Assembly (NCBI GenBank): GCA_015179045.1
Contig: WHUZ01000304.1
Location: forward strand, 1-13,616
Direction of reading: 5' to 3'
Origin: Kalaharituber pfeilii
Lineage: Eukaryota > Ascomycota > Pezizomycetes > Pezizales > Pezizaceae
Length of the DNA: 13,616 nt
Shown: one piece after another, positions 7,443 through 13,616 of the stretch
Layout: every line of letters starts with the position of its first letter
Numbering within the stretch: the first letter of the stretch is position 1
Position numbers and translations under genes: made by a program
Notes under the pieces: generated by a model
What the model was told of the DNA's origin: nothing
The model's database searches: none
Seen by the model: the letters and a program-made list of their open reading frames with translations, nothing else

Positions 7443-7679
7443 TTGGTTGCACCAGGGGCAGTAGGGCGTAGTGAGTGGGCGTATCATGTGTGGAGGGGCA
7501 CAATGCAACTTCTTAAATATGCCCAGCGCTCTGTAGCACGATGCAATTTGTTAATTACGCCGGGCGCTCTGAAGTGGAAGGTTAAGTTTCTAAATACGCC
7601 CGAGGTACTGACGGCGCTCAGGGCGATTGCCGCGCCCAGGGCGGGGCGGTTCCACCCAGCCGAACAATTATTTTTGCTG
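7443..7679 (-). repeat. Right-terminal segment with degenerate repeats of about 53 bp
   Basis: Three diverged units run AT(G)CAA-TT-TTAA-TA(T/C)GCC...GCGCTC across about 7503-7620 (ATGCCCAGCGCTC, ACGCCGGGCGCTC, ACGCCCGAGG). The segment then shows GGGCG-rich sequence and the terminal AATTATTTTTGCTG. In reverse complement it parallels the left end (CTGGGT, CTGGGCGC, CGGCGTA). A 98-codon frame starting at 7443 runs through this terminus into the LINE and is not a gene. Confidence 0.7.
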
Positions 7680-7687
7680 ATGTTCCT

Positions 7688-9557
7688 CATCTTCATGGCT
7701 CCCACCATTGAGAAGATGGAAAGAAGGCTGAGGGGGTAGTGATGGAGGCAGAGGTAGAAGTGCCATCGTATGTCGACAACTTGGCAGTAACGATCCTGAA
7801 CTGGCACGGGTACTGGGATATGGGACAGCTCAGAGAGAAAGTGAAGGTTGTAATGGTGGAGGTAGCAGAGGAAGATCAGATCCCACTACAAAAGTCAAAG
7901 TGGGAGATGATAACTTTCGGAGTGGGGAAGAGGTAGAAGAAGGAAGGGGAGATGCTGAAGTGGCTGGGAGTCATTTTCGATGAGAGGCTGACCTTCAGTG
8001 TGTATTGGCGAAATAGGCTGAGTCGGGCAAGAAGGCTGGCAGGAGCACTCTTAGAACTGGGAAACTGGGACTGGGGGATGTCACTATGGAGCTGGCAGCA
8101 GACATACACAGGAATGGTGAGGGCGGTGGCGATGTGGGGGAGTGAGATTAGGTGGAGAGGCCAGAAGAAGTAGAAGAAGTAGATGGAACAATTACAGCTG
8201 CAAGTTTTAAAGAGAGCAGCTGGAGGGGGAAGAGGTGCCAGGGTAGAAGATGTGAATGTAGTTTACGGAGTAGAAGACATAGAGACAGTCCTAGATGGTG
8301 TGCAAGCGAGAGCGATCGTCCGGGAGGTGGAGACGCCACCAGAGCTGGCGGAGCTTTACACAGGTGACTTTGAGATGGGAGTGAGGAGAGAGAAGAGGAG
8401 GTAAGAAACTGGAGAGACTGGGGGTGCAGTGGGTGGTGGCCAAATTGATAGGGATAAAGTAGTGCTGGACCGCTGGCAAGGTCAGTGAGCGAGGTTCATG
8501 GAGGAGGGGGAGATCTTGTAGGGAGGAGGATGTAAGAAGGTAGAGGTGGAGACCGCAGTAAGGCTGGGAAGAAAGAAGGGAGGAAGGGAGAAGTGAGAGA
8601 CCTCGGTTGAGGAAGCTGGAAGAGGGAGGGCGGTCCTTTTCTCGAATGGTAGTAACATCGAGGATAGCAAGGTAGAAGCAGGAGTGTGGGGGAGATCAGC
8701 AGTGGTGGCAGAGGTAGTAGGGAGAACGGTGATGGTTTTTGATGGGGAAGTGAGGGGGGTGAGAAGGGTACTAGAGGGTGTACCGGAGGATGTATCAGTC
8801 CTGGTTTGCTTAGACTTAGAAGCAGCTGTCATGACGATTCAGAAGCTAGGCAAGGAGGGAAAGGGAAAGACCGAGGATGTGAGAAGGGTAGTAGATGCAG
8901 TAGTGAGGAGAAAGAAGAAGGGAGGAGATACGAAGCTGATGTGGGTCCAGGCTCACATCGGAATTGCAGGAAATAAAAAGGCAGATGAGTGGACAAAGAA
9001 GGGGACAGTGATATAGGGGAAGGAGGTGGCCACTGGAAGTGGGGTGCACTAGAGGGTGAAGGTGTGGAGGAAGGAGAAGAGAGAAGTGGGGAGCTTTGGA
9101 GGAGAAAAGGTCATGGAGTGGAGTAGGGTAGTAGTATCCAATTTCACTGCCTTGCACCTGGAGAGAGGAAAGTATGCTAGGTGGTTGAAGAAGCTAGGAG
9201 TGGCGGAATCGAATAGGTGCAGGTGTGGGGAGGTGCAAATGGGAGCACATCTCGCTTTCCAATGCAGAAGTCAGGAGAACCGCCCAGAAGGTTTTGAGAG
9301 GTGGAACGACATGGGAAAGGTGTGGAAAAGAAAGGTAGAGAATGGGGAGGAGTATGACGTTTGGGAGGATTTCTTCACTGGAGTTAAGTTCTAGAAGGTA
9401 GGAGAGCGCAGAGTTGAGTTCTAGAAGCTAGGAGAGCGGGAGCGATGGTGTGTGGGGGCCATGAATGTAAAGAGTTAGTTTAGCCTGTCTTCGGGCTATA
9501 AGCAGGGACCCTGCCATGGCCAAGTGCTATAAGCGGGGTTATGTGATAAAAAAAAAA
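7688..9557 (+). pseudogene. LINE polyprotein, C-terminal part: end of RT, RNase H, zinc knuckle, poly(A)
   Basis: This continues the LINE broken at 2684. It begins FLIFMAPTIEKMERRLR and reaches SYVDNLAV after a frame change near 7738; this is the RT catalytic box, where YxDD is usual, with the second Asp (AAC at 7778-7780) lost. LKWLGVIFDERLTF matches RT block E. RNase H follows: FSNGS near 8639 (usually DGS, the first Asp is now Asn), LDLEAAV, then WVQAHIGIAGNKKADEW near 8943. The protein ends with the CxC-x8-H-x4-C knuckle at 9218-9265 and stops near 9391. At least nine stops and several frame changes make it inactive. The 3' UTR holds the hairpin AGCC...GGCT (9482-9497) and ends in 10 A (9548-9557). 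It has Tad1/I-like LINE architecture. Confidence 0.92.
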
Positions 9558-9564
9558 GAAAAGC

Positions 9565-9620
9565 CTATCAAATTCAGCTTATTCCACTTCATCTTGTACC
9601 ATCGGGTCACACCAACTATA
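9565..9620 (+). repeat. Single 57-bp satellite unit beyond the LINE
   Basis: CCTATCAAATTCAGCTTATT, then CTTCATCTTGTACCATCGGG, is one diverged satellite unit. It continues the array broken at 2088. Confidence 0.75.
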
Positions 9621-9628
9621 TATCAAAT

Positions 9629-9725
9629 GTATGCTGCTATTGCACTGCAAAGCTGTGCTGCCATTGCACTTCAAAAATGCGGTGCCAGTGTGCTTCCAAA
9701 GTGCACTACTATTATACTATAAAAG
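9629..9725 (+). repeat. Four-copy tandem repeat of about 25 bp
   Basis: Units of 24-26 bases follow the pattern G(T/C)-TGC(T)GC-ATTGCACT-CAAA-: CTGCTATTGCACTGCAAAG, CTGCCATTGCACTTCAAAA, GTGCCAGTGTGCTTCCAAAG and a weaker fourth (CTACTATTATACTATAAAAG). This family is not seen elsewhere in the window. Confidence 0.75.
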
Positions 9726-9730
9726 TATGT

Positions 9731-9940
9731 TCTCATTGAGCATTGAGTCTCATCATGCCAACAAACCATGGAACAGCTGTAGGTCTATAGTTTCTTGGTA
9801 TAGGTGCTATACATTTCATGCTACGGCCTAAGGCGTGACAACGAGAGGCATGGGTACTGATATTGGGGATGCAAACTATAGTTTGAATCAAGTTAACCTT
9901 TCTGAAAAGTAAGCAATCAAACTTCACATAGTTACCTTAT
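9731..9940. other. Spacer with 14-bp perfect palindrome
   Basis: CAAACTATAGTTTG at 9872-9885 is perfectly self-complementary. Nothing else was recognised here. Confidence 0.4.
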
Positions 9941-11050
9941 TCACTCTCCTCTCTTAGGTCGAGTCATATGTTGCGCTTCTAAGATTTCTAGGACTTTCTT
10001 GAAATTATTATTTATAGGGATAAAAGCTTCATTCTCATTACTATTAATATCTTTCCCGTCCTCCCTCATCTCCTCTGCACTATTAGAGCCTCCACCAGCT
10101 CTGCCATTGCTGTCGCTACCATTGCTCTCTTCATCCACACTCTCATCTGTAGTTATATCCTCGGAGCTAGCTATGGCATCACTCTGTTTCCAAGTAATTA
10201 AGTAAGCCAGTTAGAAATTCAGGATAATCAGAATATGATTAGAATATACTAATTCCTCACTTTGGACCTCGTTCTCCTCCAGTTGTAGCTCAAGCTCCTT
10301 ATCAGGTTCATAACTGCTTTCACTCCATGATTCGTCTTGTTCTCAGTCACCGTCCTCTGAGTCTGAAGGAATAAGACCATTTTCCAAGGGCTCTGAGTGG
10401 GCACATATAACTATGCCAATCAGAATTTATCGCATAAGAGAAGGTGGTGGCTGTTGTTTCTTGGCTGGATCTAAGCATGCAATAACAGTAAACTGCTGAC
10501 CCTTGGTATCGTCTGAATTAGACAAAACTTGCTCCCCGCTGTGTGATACCTAGAAATTAAGTATAGACTTATTTTCAAACATCTTCTCTTCAACTCATCA
10601 CTTTCTACTTTCCATTGCTCCAACAGCTCATTCCATTCAATCTGGACCTATACATCAATCTCATCCTTGATAAGCTATAATAGTCGCTCAGCTTGCAAGG
10701 TAGAAAGTTGTGCCCATCTCGTTCCAACAGGCACCTTGAGTTTTCTGGAATGACTTTCCACGATATTCCCACCCTTCTTGATTGTACTAATTAGGCGGGA
10801 CTTTCACATTCTATGCTTGTCTCGAATGGTGCTCCATACGCGGAGGCCCGTGCTGATCTGCCCTTCTTTGCTGCCGTACTGCTGAGTTTGAATTGGTTGA
10901 TATACCAGTTATCTGAGCCTCTTCCTATAAGTATGCCCTTTCTTTTATCCTTATACTTGTTCTTTGTTATACAGACATATCTTTTAGTAGTTGCACTTGA
11001 TATTGATGAATTGGAAATTATAGAACCATTACTAATTTATTGTTATACTG
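9941..11050 (-). pseudogene. Degenerate multi-exon gene for an acidic, Ser/Asp/Glu-rich protein
   Basis: I do not recognise the family. Reading right to left, one frame (11050 to about 10795) gives a Lys/Arg-rich stretch (KNKYKDKRKGILIGRGSDNW). Another frame from about 10880 gives KKGGNIVESHSRKLKVPVG and IEWNELLEQWK. A likely intron (10550-10608, GTAGAA...TTTCTAG) keeps frame to SHSGEQVLSNSDDTKGQQ and then an acidic run (SDSEDGD, DESWSESSYEPDKELE). A second intron (10184-10249, GTATAT...CTAAC...ACAG, 66 nt) joins in frame to SDAIASSEDITTDESVDEE. The C-terminus is HMTRPKRGE with the stop at 9941-9943. Stops interrupt the frame at 10804, 10675, 10648, 10427 and 10343 (TGA, TAG, TAG, TAA, TGA), each explainable by one C-to-T change from CGA, CAG or CAA. 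Opposite-strand frames here are shadows. Confidence 0.6.
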
Positions 11051-11099
11051 ACATTAATATATAACAAGCTAATAACAAAGAAATATCAGAATAAAGGAT

Positions 11100-11374
11100 T
11101 CCTGCCTGAATCGTATAGTGGCACTATGCAAGTACATATTTGGCGGAAACTATAATGAATGGGTCAGGGTCAGAGTCGAGAAACAGGGTAGGCAGCGGGT
11201 GCCAGGGAGGCAGCGAGGTTCATGGCAGGTAGAGACAGTCAGTGCTATATCATGTAGAGAGAGATATATGTAGAGTTACATACAGCCTAAGGGTGGATAT
11301 AAGTTGTTACGTGAGGAGTAGAGAGGGAGGTAGAGATAAGCCTCCTTTATGGAAAGCTCAGGAACTTAGGAGAA
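11100..11374. other. Purine-rich stretch without recognised gene
   Basis: GGGTCAGGGTCAGAGTC and GGCAGCGGG..GGCAGCGAGG are G-rich on the plus strand. A TATAAG lies at about 11300, followed by TGTTACG. I considered a solo LTR here but could not support it. Confidence 0.35.
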
Positions 11375-11488
11375 GAACATTCTAGAGAATCAAATGAGCA
11401 CAAAAACTTGGCAGAAGAACATTCTAGATACAGGAGAATCAAACTGGCATGGGAGAAACTTTGAACTAATACAGGAGAACATTCTAGA
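11375..11488 (+). repeat. Three copies of GAACATTCTAGA (heat-shock-element-like)
   Basis: Identical 12-mers occur at 11375-11386, 11417-11428 and 11477-11488, with (A)GGAGA or CAGAA before each and GAGAATCAAA after the first two. GAAnnTTCnnGA fits the inverted GAA/TTC units bound by heat-shock factor; the first copy extends to GAACATTCTAGAGAA. Spacing is 42 and 60 bp, so this is a degenerate tandem repeat. Regulatory function is not shown, and no clear gene starts just downstream. Confidence 0.6.
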
Positions 11489-11717
11489 TAAATCATGGAT
11501 GCAAGAGAATATGTAGGAACATATGGGCAGCGACCGGGATGCAAGCGGCTGCTGTGCGTAAGGACTCAGAGCGGGTGGCAAGCGTCGGAGCTTTCAGGTA
11601 CTGTCACTATGCGGTGGCTCAGCAGAAGTTCGAGCTGTGGCAAGGTCTCGGGGCCTTAGGTCTCACGTGTCACGTGTGGGAGGAGTATTTCGGCCATGCT
11701 GGAAGTTGGTTCGTTAC

Positions 11718-11978
11718 AGAAACTAGCATATTTTTGTATGCTTGGCGGTAAAGAATAGGTGTAAAAGCCCAAATTTAATATGTCAGCTGTTCAAATTTCA
11801 TCACGTCAGCTGTCTAAATAGTCTGGTTGTACCAACCCTCCCTATGGTCGGAGGGTTGATGCAATCAGACTACTGTACAAATACTTTCTTACATAATAAA
11901 TTTGGACACCCCATCACGAAATGTGGCCTGTCTTGTATAGCTATCACCAGCCAAGTATACGAAAATATGCTAGTTTCT
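11718..11978. mobile_element. 261-bp palindromic MITE
   Basis: The ends are AGAAACTAGCATATTTT...CTTGGC on the left and, in reverse complement on the right, AGAAACTAGCATATTTTCGT...CTTGGC. The centre is also inverted: GTCTGGTTGTACCAACCCTC (11821-11840) and GAGGGTTGATGCAATCAGAC (11851-11870), so the element could fold end to end. Middle parts correspond as well (CCAAATTTAATATGT against CCAAATTTATTATGT). Flanking AC (11716-11717 and 11979-11980) may be a 2-bp duplication, or TAC if the ends overlap. No transposase is encoded. A frame of 127 codons starting at 11742 crosses it and is not a gene. Confidence 0.85.
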
Positions 11979-12339
11979 ACCATATACTGTATGATGCATG
12001 AATATGCATTTATCCCTGTCCAAATACTTGTTTTTCTGTCTAGTACTATCATAAATACCAGAACACCAGGGGTGGCAGCAGGGGTATGGGCTAATACTTC
12101 AAGGGCAAATTCTGAACAGATTTAAGCCAGCTTAGTTTTAGCTATCTTGTTGAATTGTCTGTCCTATCAAACTGTTCTCCCTCCAGAGATGGAGACAGGG
12201 ATACACTGGTAGAACTGTTGGACAGGTATAGGCGCATAGAGAATTTAATCCTTAATTTCCTTTTCTTTTTTTTCCTATCTTTTCCTACAACACCTCACCA
12301 TAACCTTATAGACAGCACGCAAGCAATGATATATATAAT
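11979..12339. other. Stretch with possible small coding remnant
   Basis: A frame around 12185-12245 reads SRDGDRDTLVELLDRYRRIE, which has a protein-like composition and sits just after a pyrimidine-rich CTCCCTCCAG that could be a splice acceptor. It closes quickly and I recognise no family. A T-rich patch lies at 12258-12285. Confidence 0.3.
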
Positions 12340-12363
12340 AAAAAAAAAAAAAAAAAAAAAAAA
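12340..12363 (+). repeat. Poly(A) run, 24 bases
   Basis: This may be the tail of a retroposed sequence, but no target-site duplication or family 3' end was identified next to it. Confidence 0.7.
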
Positions 12364-12433
12364 TTCAACTATCCGTGATAGTAGCAAGTGCGGTCTTGAT
12401 AGTAAGTTATGATAGAGGAAAAATACAACTCAG

Positions 12434-12490
12434 GGAAGACAAAAGATGAAAGACCAAAAAATAGAAGACAAAAAATGGAAGATAAAAATA
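12434..12490 (+). repeat. A-rich short tandem repeat
   Basis: (G)AAGACAAAAGATGAAAGACC, AGAAGACAAAAAATGGAAGA and similar purine-rich units of roughly 13-16 bases. It is a simple-sequence-like region between the poly(A) run and the minus-strand ORF that ends at 12604. Confidence 0.5.
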
Positions 12491-12603
12491 TTAGGGCTGC
12501 AACTGTAAGGCGTACCGAAAAATATAAGCAAAGGAAGTCACAAGACTGGTTGTACTAAAGGAGGCTACTATACATTTTCCTAGTTACCACAATGCCTTAC
12601 CTA

Positions 12604-12983
12604 CTAGCTGCAGGTATAACAAAGCTTAAGGCAGTTTGTCTCCTGCCCTTTCCCATCAAAGTCGAGATCTGTGTCATCATATCTATCACTCCACTTATCC
12701 TCCAAGTCCCTAGCGCTATATACTCTCCATCCATAAATGCATAGGCAGGTACACTGATCGTCATCCTTCCGCATGTTTAGTCTATGACAGAGAATCAGTT
12801 AGCCTCATATACTAAAGTGTGGAGATGGAAGGGCAATTAGCTGTGGGCTAACCTTTTTGACCATAGTACATTATACAGCCGATTGTCACAGCACTTAACA
12901 AATAGATAAGGCTGTTGACGACATCCTCCCAACAGAGCATGCAAAATGAACTCATTATCTAGGTCAAATACTTTCCGCGACAT
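12604..12983 (-). CDS. Two-exon ORF, Cys-rich hypothetical protein, 102 residues
   Basis: Function unknown. Exon 1 runs from ATG at 12983 to 12853 (131 nt), exon 2 from 12781 to TAG at 12604-12606. The 71-nt intron (12782-12852) starts GTTAGCCC, has GGCTAACTG as a CTAAC branch site about 20 bases before the end, and finishes GTCATAG. Splicing restores an Arg codon and one uninterrupted frame. The start context is AACCATGTC, with A at -3. The N-terminal half is MSRKVFDLDNEFILHALLGG; Cys residues follow as C, CC, CxCxC and a final CLKLCYTCS. The second half is acidic (DDTDLDFD). No signal peptide or membrane segment is evident. The stop of the upstream minus-strand exon lies only 17 bases before the ATG, so this could be the 3' part of a larger decayed gene rather than a gene in its own right. 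Confidence 0.5.
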
Positions 12984-13000
12984 GGTTAGTATTGTATTGT

Positions 13001-13376
13001 TCAAGAGAACTGGGGTTCTAATAGTACAAAAGCCTCAGCAACCTTCTCTTGGCTCGCTGAGTCATGTTGTTCTGGTAGGTCTTCTCGTATATAGTAGAGA
13101 TATAAAATATCATTGAGCTCGTGATCTGTAAGCCCTATGATATTAATGGCCTGTATGCTCTGATATTTTCATAACTTGAGCTTTCGAAAATATTGTCAAT
13201 AACATACGATTTGTACTGCTCATCACGGTTGCTGACTAAAATTTTTGGACCTGGTGACGGATAGATTCCAAATTTGGAAGTTAAATATTTTGCTGGCTCC
13301 ATACCGAAGGTTGATTTTTTACAGCTGATCTTGAGGTTTTTGAGGGAGAAGCTTGCAGTAAAGGTCAATGAGGATG
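13001..13376 (-). pseudogene. Frameshifted exon of an unknown protein
   Basis: I do not recognise the family. The frame from about 13376 reads SLKNLKISCKKSTFGMEPAK, then KFGIYPSPGPKILVSNRDEQ, to SSSYEN. After a four-A run (TTTT on the plus strand, 13166-13169) a different frame is clearly protein-like: KYQSIQAINIIGLTDHELND, then YIREDLPEQHDSASQEKVAE, ending LLEPQFS and TGA at 13001-13003. One extra A in that run would make a single frame. A likely splice acceptor precedes the exon (CACTAATC...TTGTATAG, ending at 13377), with a possible donor GTATAG at 13443-13448, but the upstream frame does not join in phase. It could be a decayed gene or an assembly error in a homopolymer. Confidence 0.5.
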
Positions 13377-13448
13377 CTATACAAGATTAGTGATGTGAGG
13401 TGAGTCTTCTTTTTATGTTCACCCAAAGTATAATGCTTTGATCTATAC

Positions 13449-13572
13449 CTTCTTTAAAACCTCTTCAAATATGAAGCATTGGTAAGCGTGAATCGACTCA
13501 GCTACTCTGTTCTATCATTGCACCTGGATTCATATCTGCTCGCTCCTGTCATGCTGTCTGCACTGTTCCTGA
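13449..13572. other. Possible further exon of the same minus-strand gene
   Basis: On the minus strand a frame reads RVAESIHAYQCFIFEEVLKK up to the possible donor at 13448. It is short and its phase does not match the next exon, so this is tentative. Confidence 0.25.
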
Positions 13573-13616
13573 TTTTTTTTTTTGTACTTCACGCCTATAC
13601 AGTTTTTTTTTTTTTT
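13573..13616. repeat. Two poly(T) runs at the window edge
   Basis: T11 at 13573-13583 and at least T14 from 13603 to the window end, separated by GTACTTCACGCCTATACAG. They may be the tails of minus-strand retroposons that continue past the window; the intervening 19 bases match no LINE end seen here. Confidence 0.5.

Larger units (their letters stand above)
2685..7679. mobile_element. Giant foldback-type DNA element (4,995 bp) with satellite arms
   Basis: The ends are perfect 14-bp inverted repeats, CAGCAAAAATAATT at 2685-2698 and AATTATTTTTGCTG at 7666-7679. Similarity continues imperfectly inward (CTGGGT, CTGGGCGC, GGGCG..CCTGA in both). The flanks ATCTTCAT (2677-2684) and ATGTTCCT (7680-7687) agree at 6 of 8 positions. 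An 8-bp duplication would suit hAT-, P- or Merlin-type transposition. The host LINE reads P-V then F-L-I-F-M-A-P across the junction if one flank is kept, as expected for an insertion. Order inward on the left: terminal segment with 59-bp repeats (2805-3022), linker, plus-orientation satellite (3325-4233). On the right, in mirror order: terminal segment with repeats of about 53 bp (7443-7665), linker (7086-7442), minus-orientation satellite (6255-7085). No transposase is visible. The centre is filled with later insertions. This resembles foldback elements such as Drosophila FB or Galileo in layout only; homology to them is not claimed. Confidence 0.75.

Noticed and set aside
7443..7739. 98-codon plus-strand frame
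   Set aside because: It crosses the terminus of the 5-kb element into the LINE; only its last 17 or so codons are LINE protein.
10813..11064. 83-codon plus-strand frame rich in Leu and Ile
   Set aside because: It is antisense to a Lys/Arg-rich minus-strand frame that fits the neighbouring exons; the hydrophobic run is a shadow.
11307..11717. Solo LTR from TGTTACG to CGTTACA
   Set aside because: The ends are not true inverted repeats, no 5-bp flank duplication was seen, and no primer-binding site or polypurine tract is present.
11539..11751. 70-codon plus-strand frame
   Set aside because: It runs into the MITE at 11718, has no recognisable motif and no splice support.
12155..12412. 85-codon plus-strand frame
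   Set aside because: It reads through a T-rich patch and the poly(A) run (Phe and Lys strings); only a short piece looks protein-like.

Overview
The window looks like repeat-rich, gene-poor nuclear DNA of a filamentous ascomycete, possibly a Pezizomycete such as a truffle or a relative. This is an inference. It rests on short introns (59-71 nt) with GT...AG ends and, in two of three, CTAAC-type branch sites; on a LINE with reverse transcriptase, RNase H and a C-terminal CxC...HxxxxC knuckle (Tad1/I-like); and on repeat decay by C-to-T change. No tRNA, rRNA, CRISPR array or bacterial-type operon was seen.

Positions 1-9730 are a stack of mobile elements inserted into one another. The ground layer is a degenerate satellite with a unit of about 57 bp (consensus core CCTGCCATACCTGTTAA...GAGCTCAT...GCGCC-TCGAGAGGG), seen at 1-600, 1823-2088, 3325-4233 and 9565-9620 on the plus strand and at 6255-7085 in reverse. 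A 5'-truncated LINE lies in this satellite from about 2089 to 9557. Its reverse transcriptase is split by a 4,995-bp element (2685-7679) that has perfect 14-bp terminal inverted repeats (CAGCAAAAATAATT) and 8-bp flanks matching at 6 of 8 positions. Across the split the LINE resumes in frame. The 5-kb element is itself a giant inverted structure: terminal repeat, short tandem repeats with dyads, a linker, a satellite array, a centre, then the same parts in reverse. The centre carries a LINE 3' fragment with target-site duplication, a 292-bp MITE, a foldback element of about 0.9 kb, two tiny poly(A) retroposons and a minus-strand LINE tail. A diverged second copy of the left end lies at 1122-1459, interrupted just downstream by another MITE-like element.

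Positions 9730-13616 hold single-copy-looking DNA with minus-strand gene relics: a multi-exon acidic protein pseudogene (9941 to about 11050) with stops that fit C-to-T change, a frameshifted exon (13001-13376), and a well-formed two-exon ORF for a cysteine-rich 102-residue protein (12604-12983). Between them are a 261-bp palindromic MITE (11718-11978) and a triplicated GAACATTCTAGA motif.

No transposase was found, so every DNA element here is non-autonomous or decayed. The most notable system is the foldback-type element with satellite arms. Next is the tendency of retroelements to insert at nearly the same place in the satellite unit. All comparisons were made by eye.
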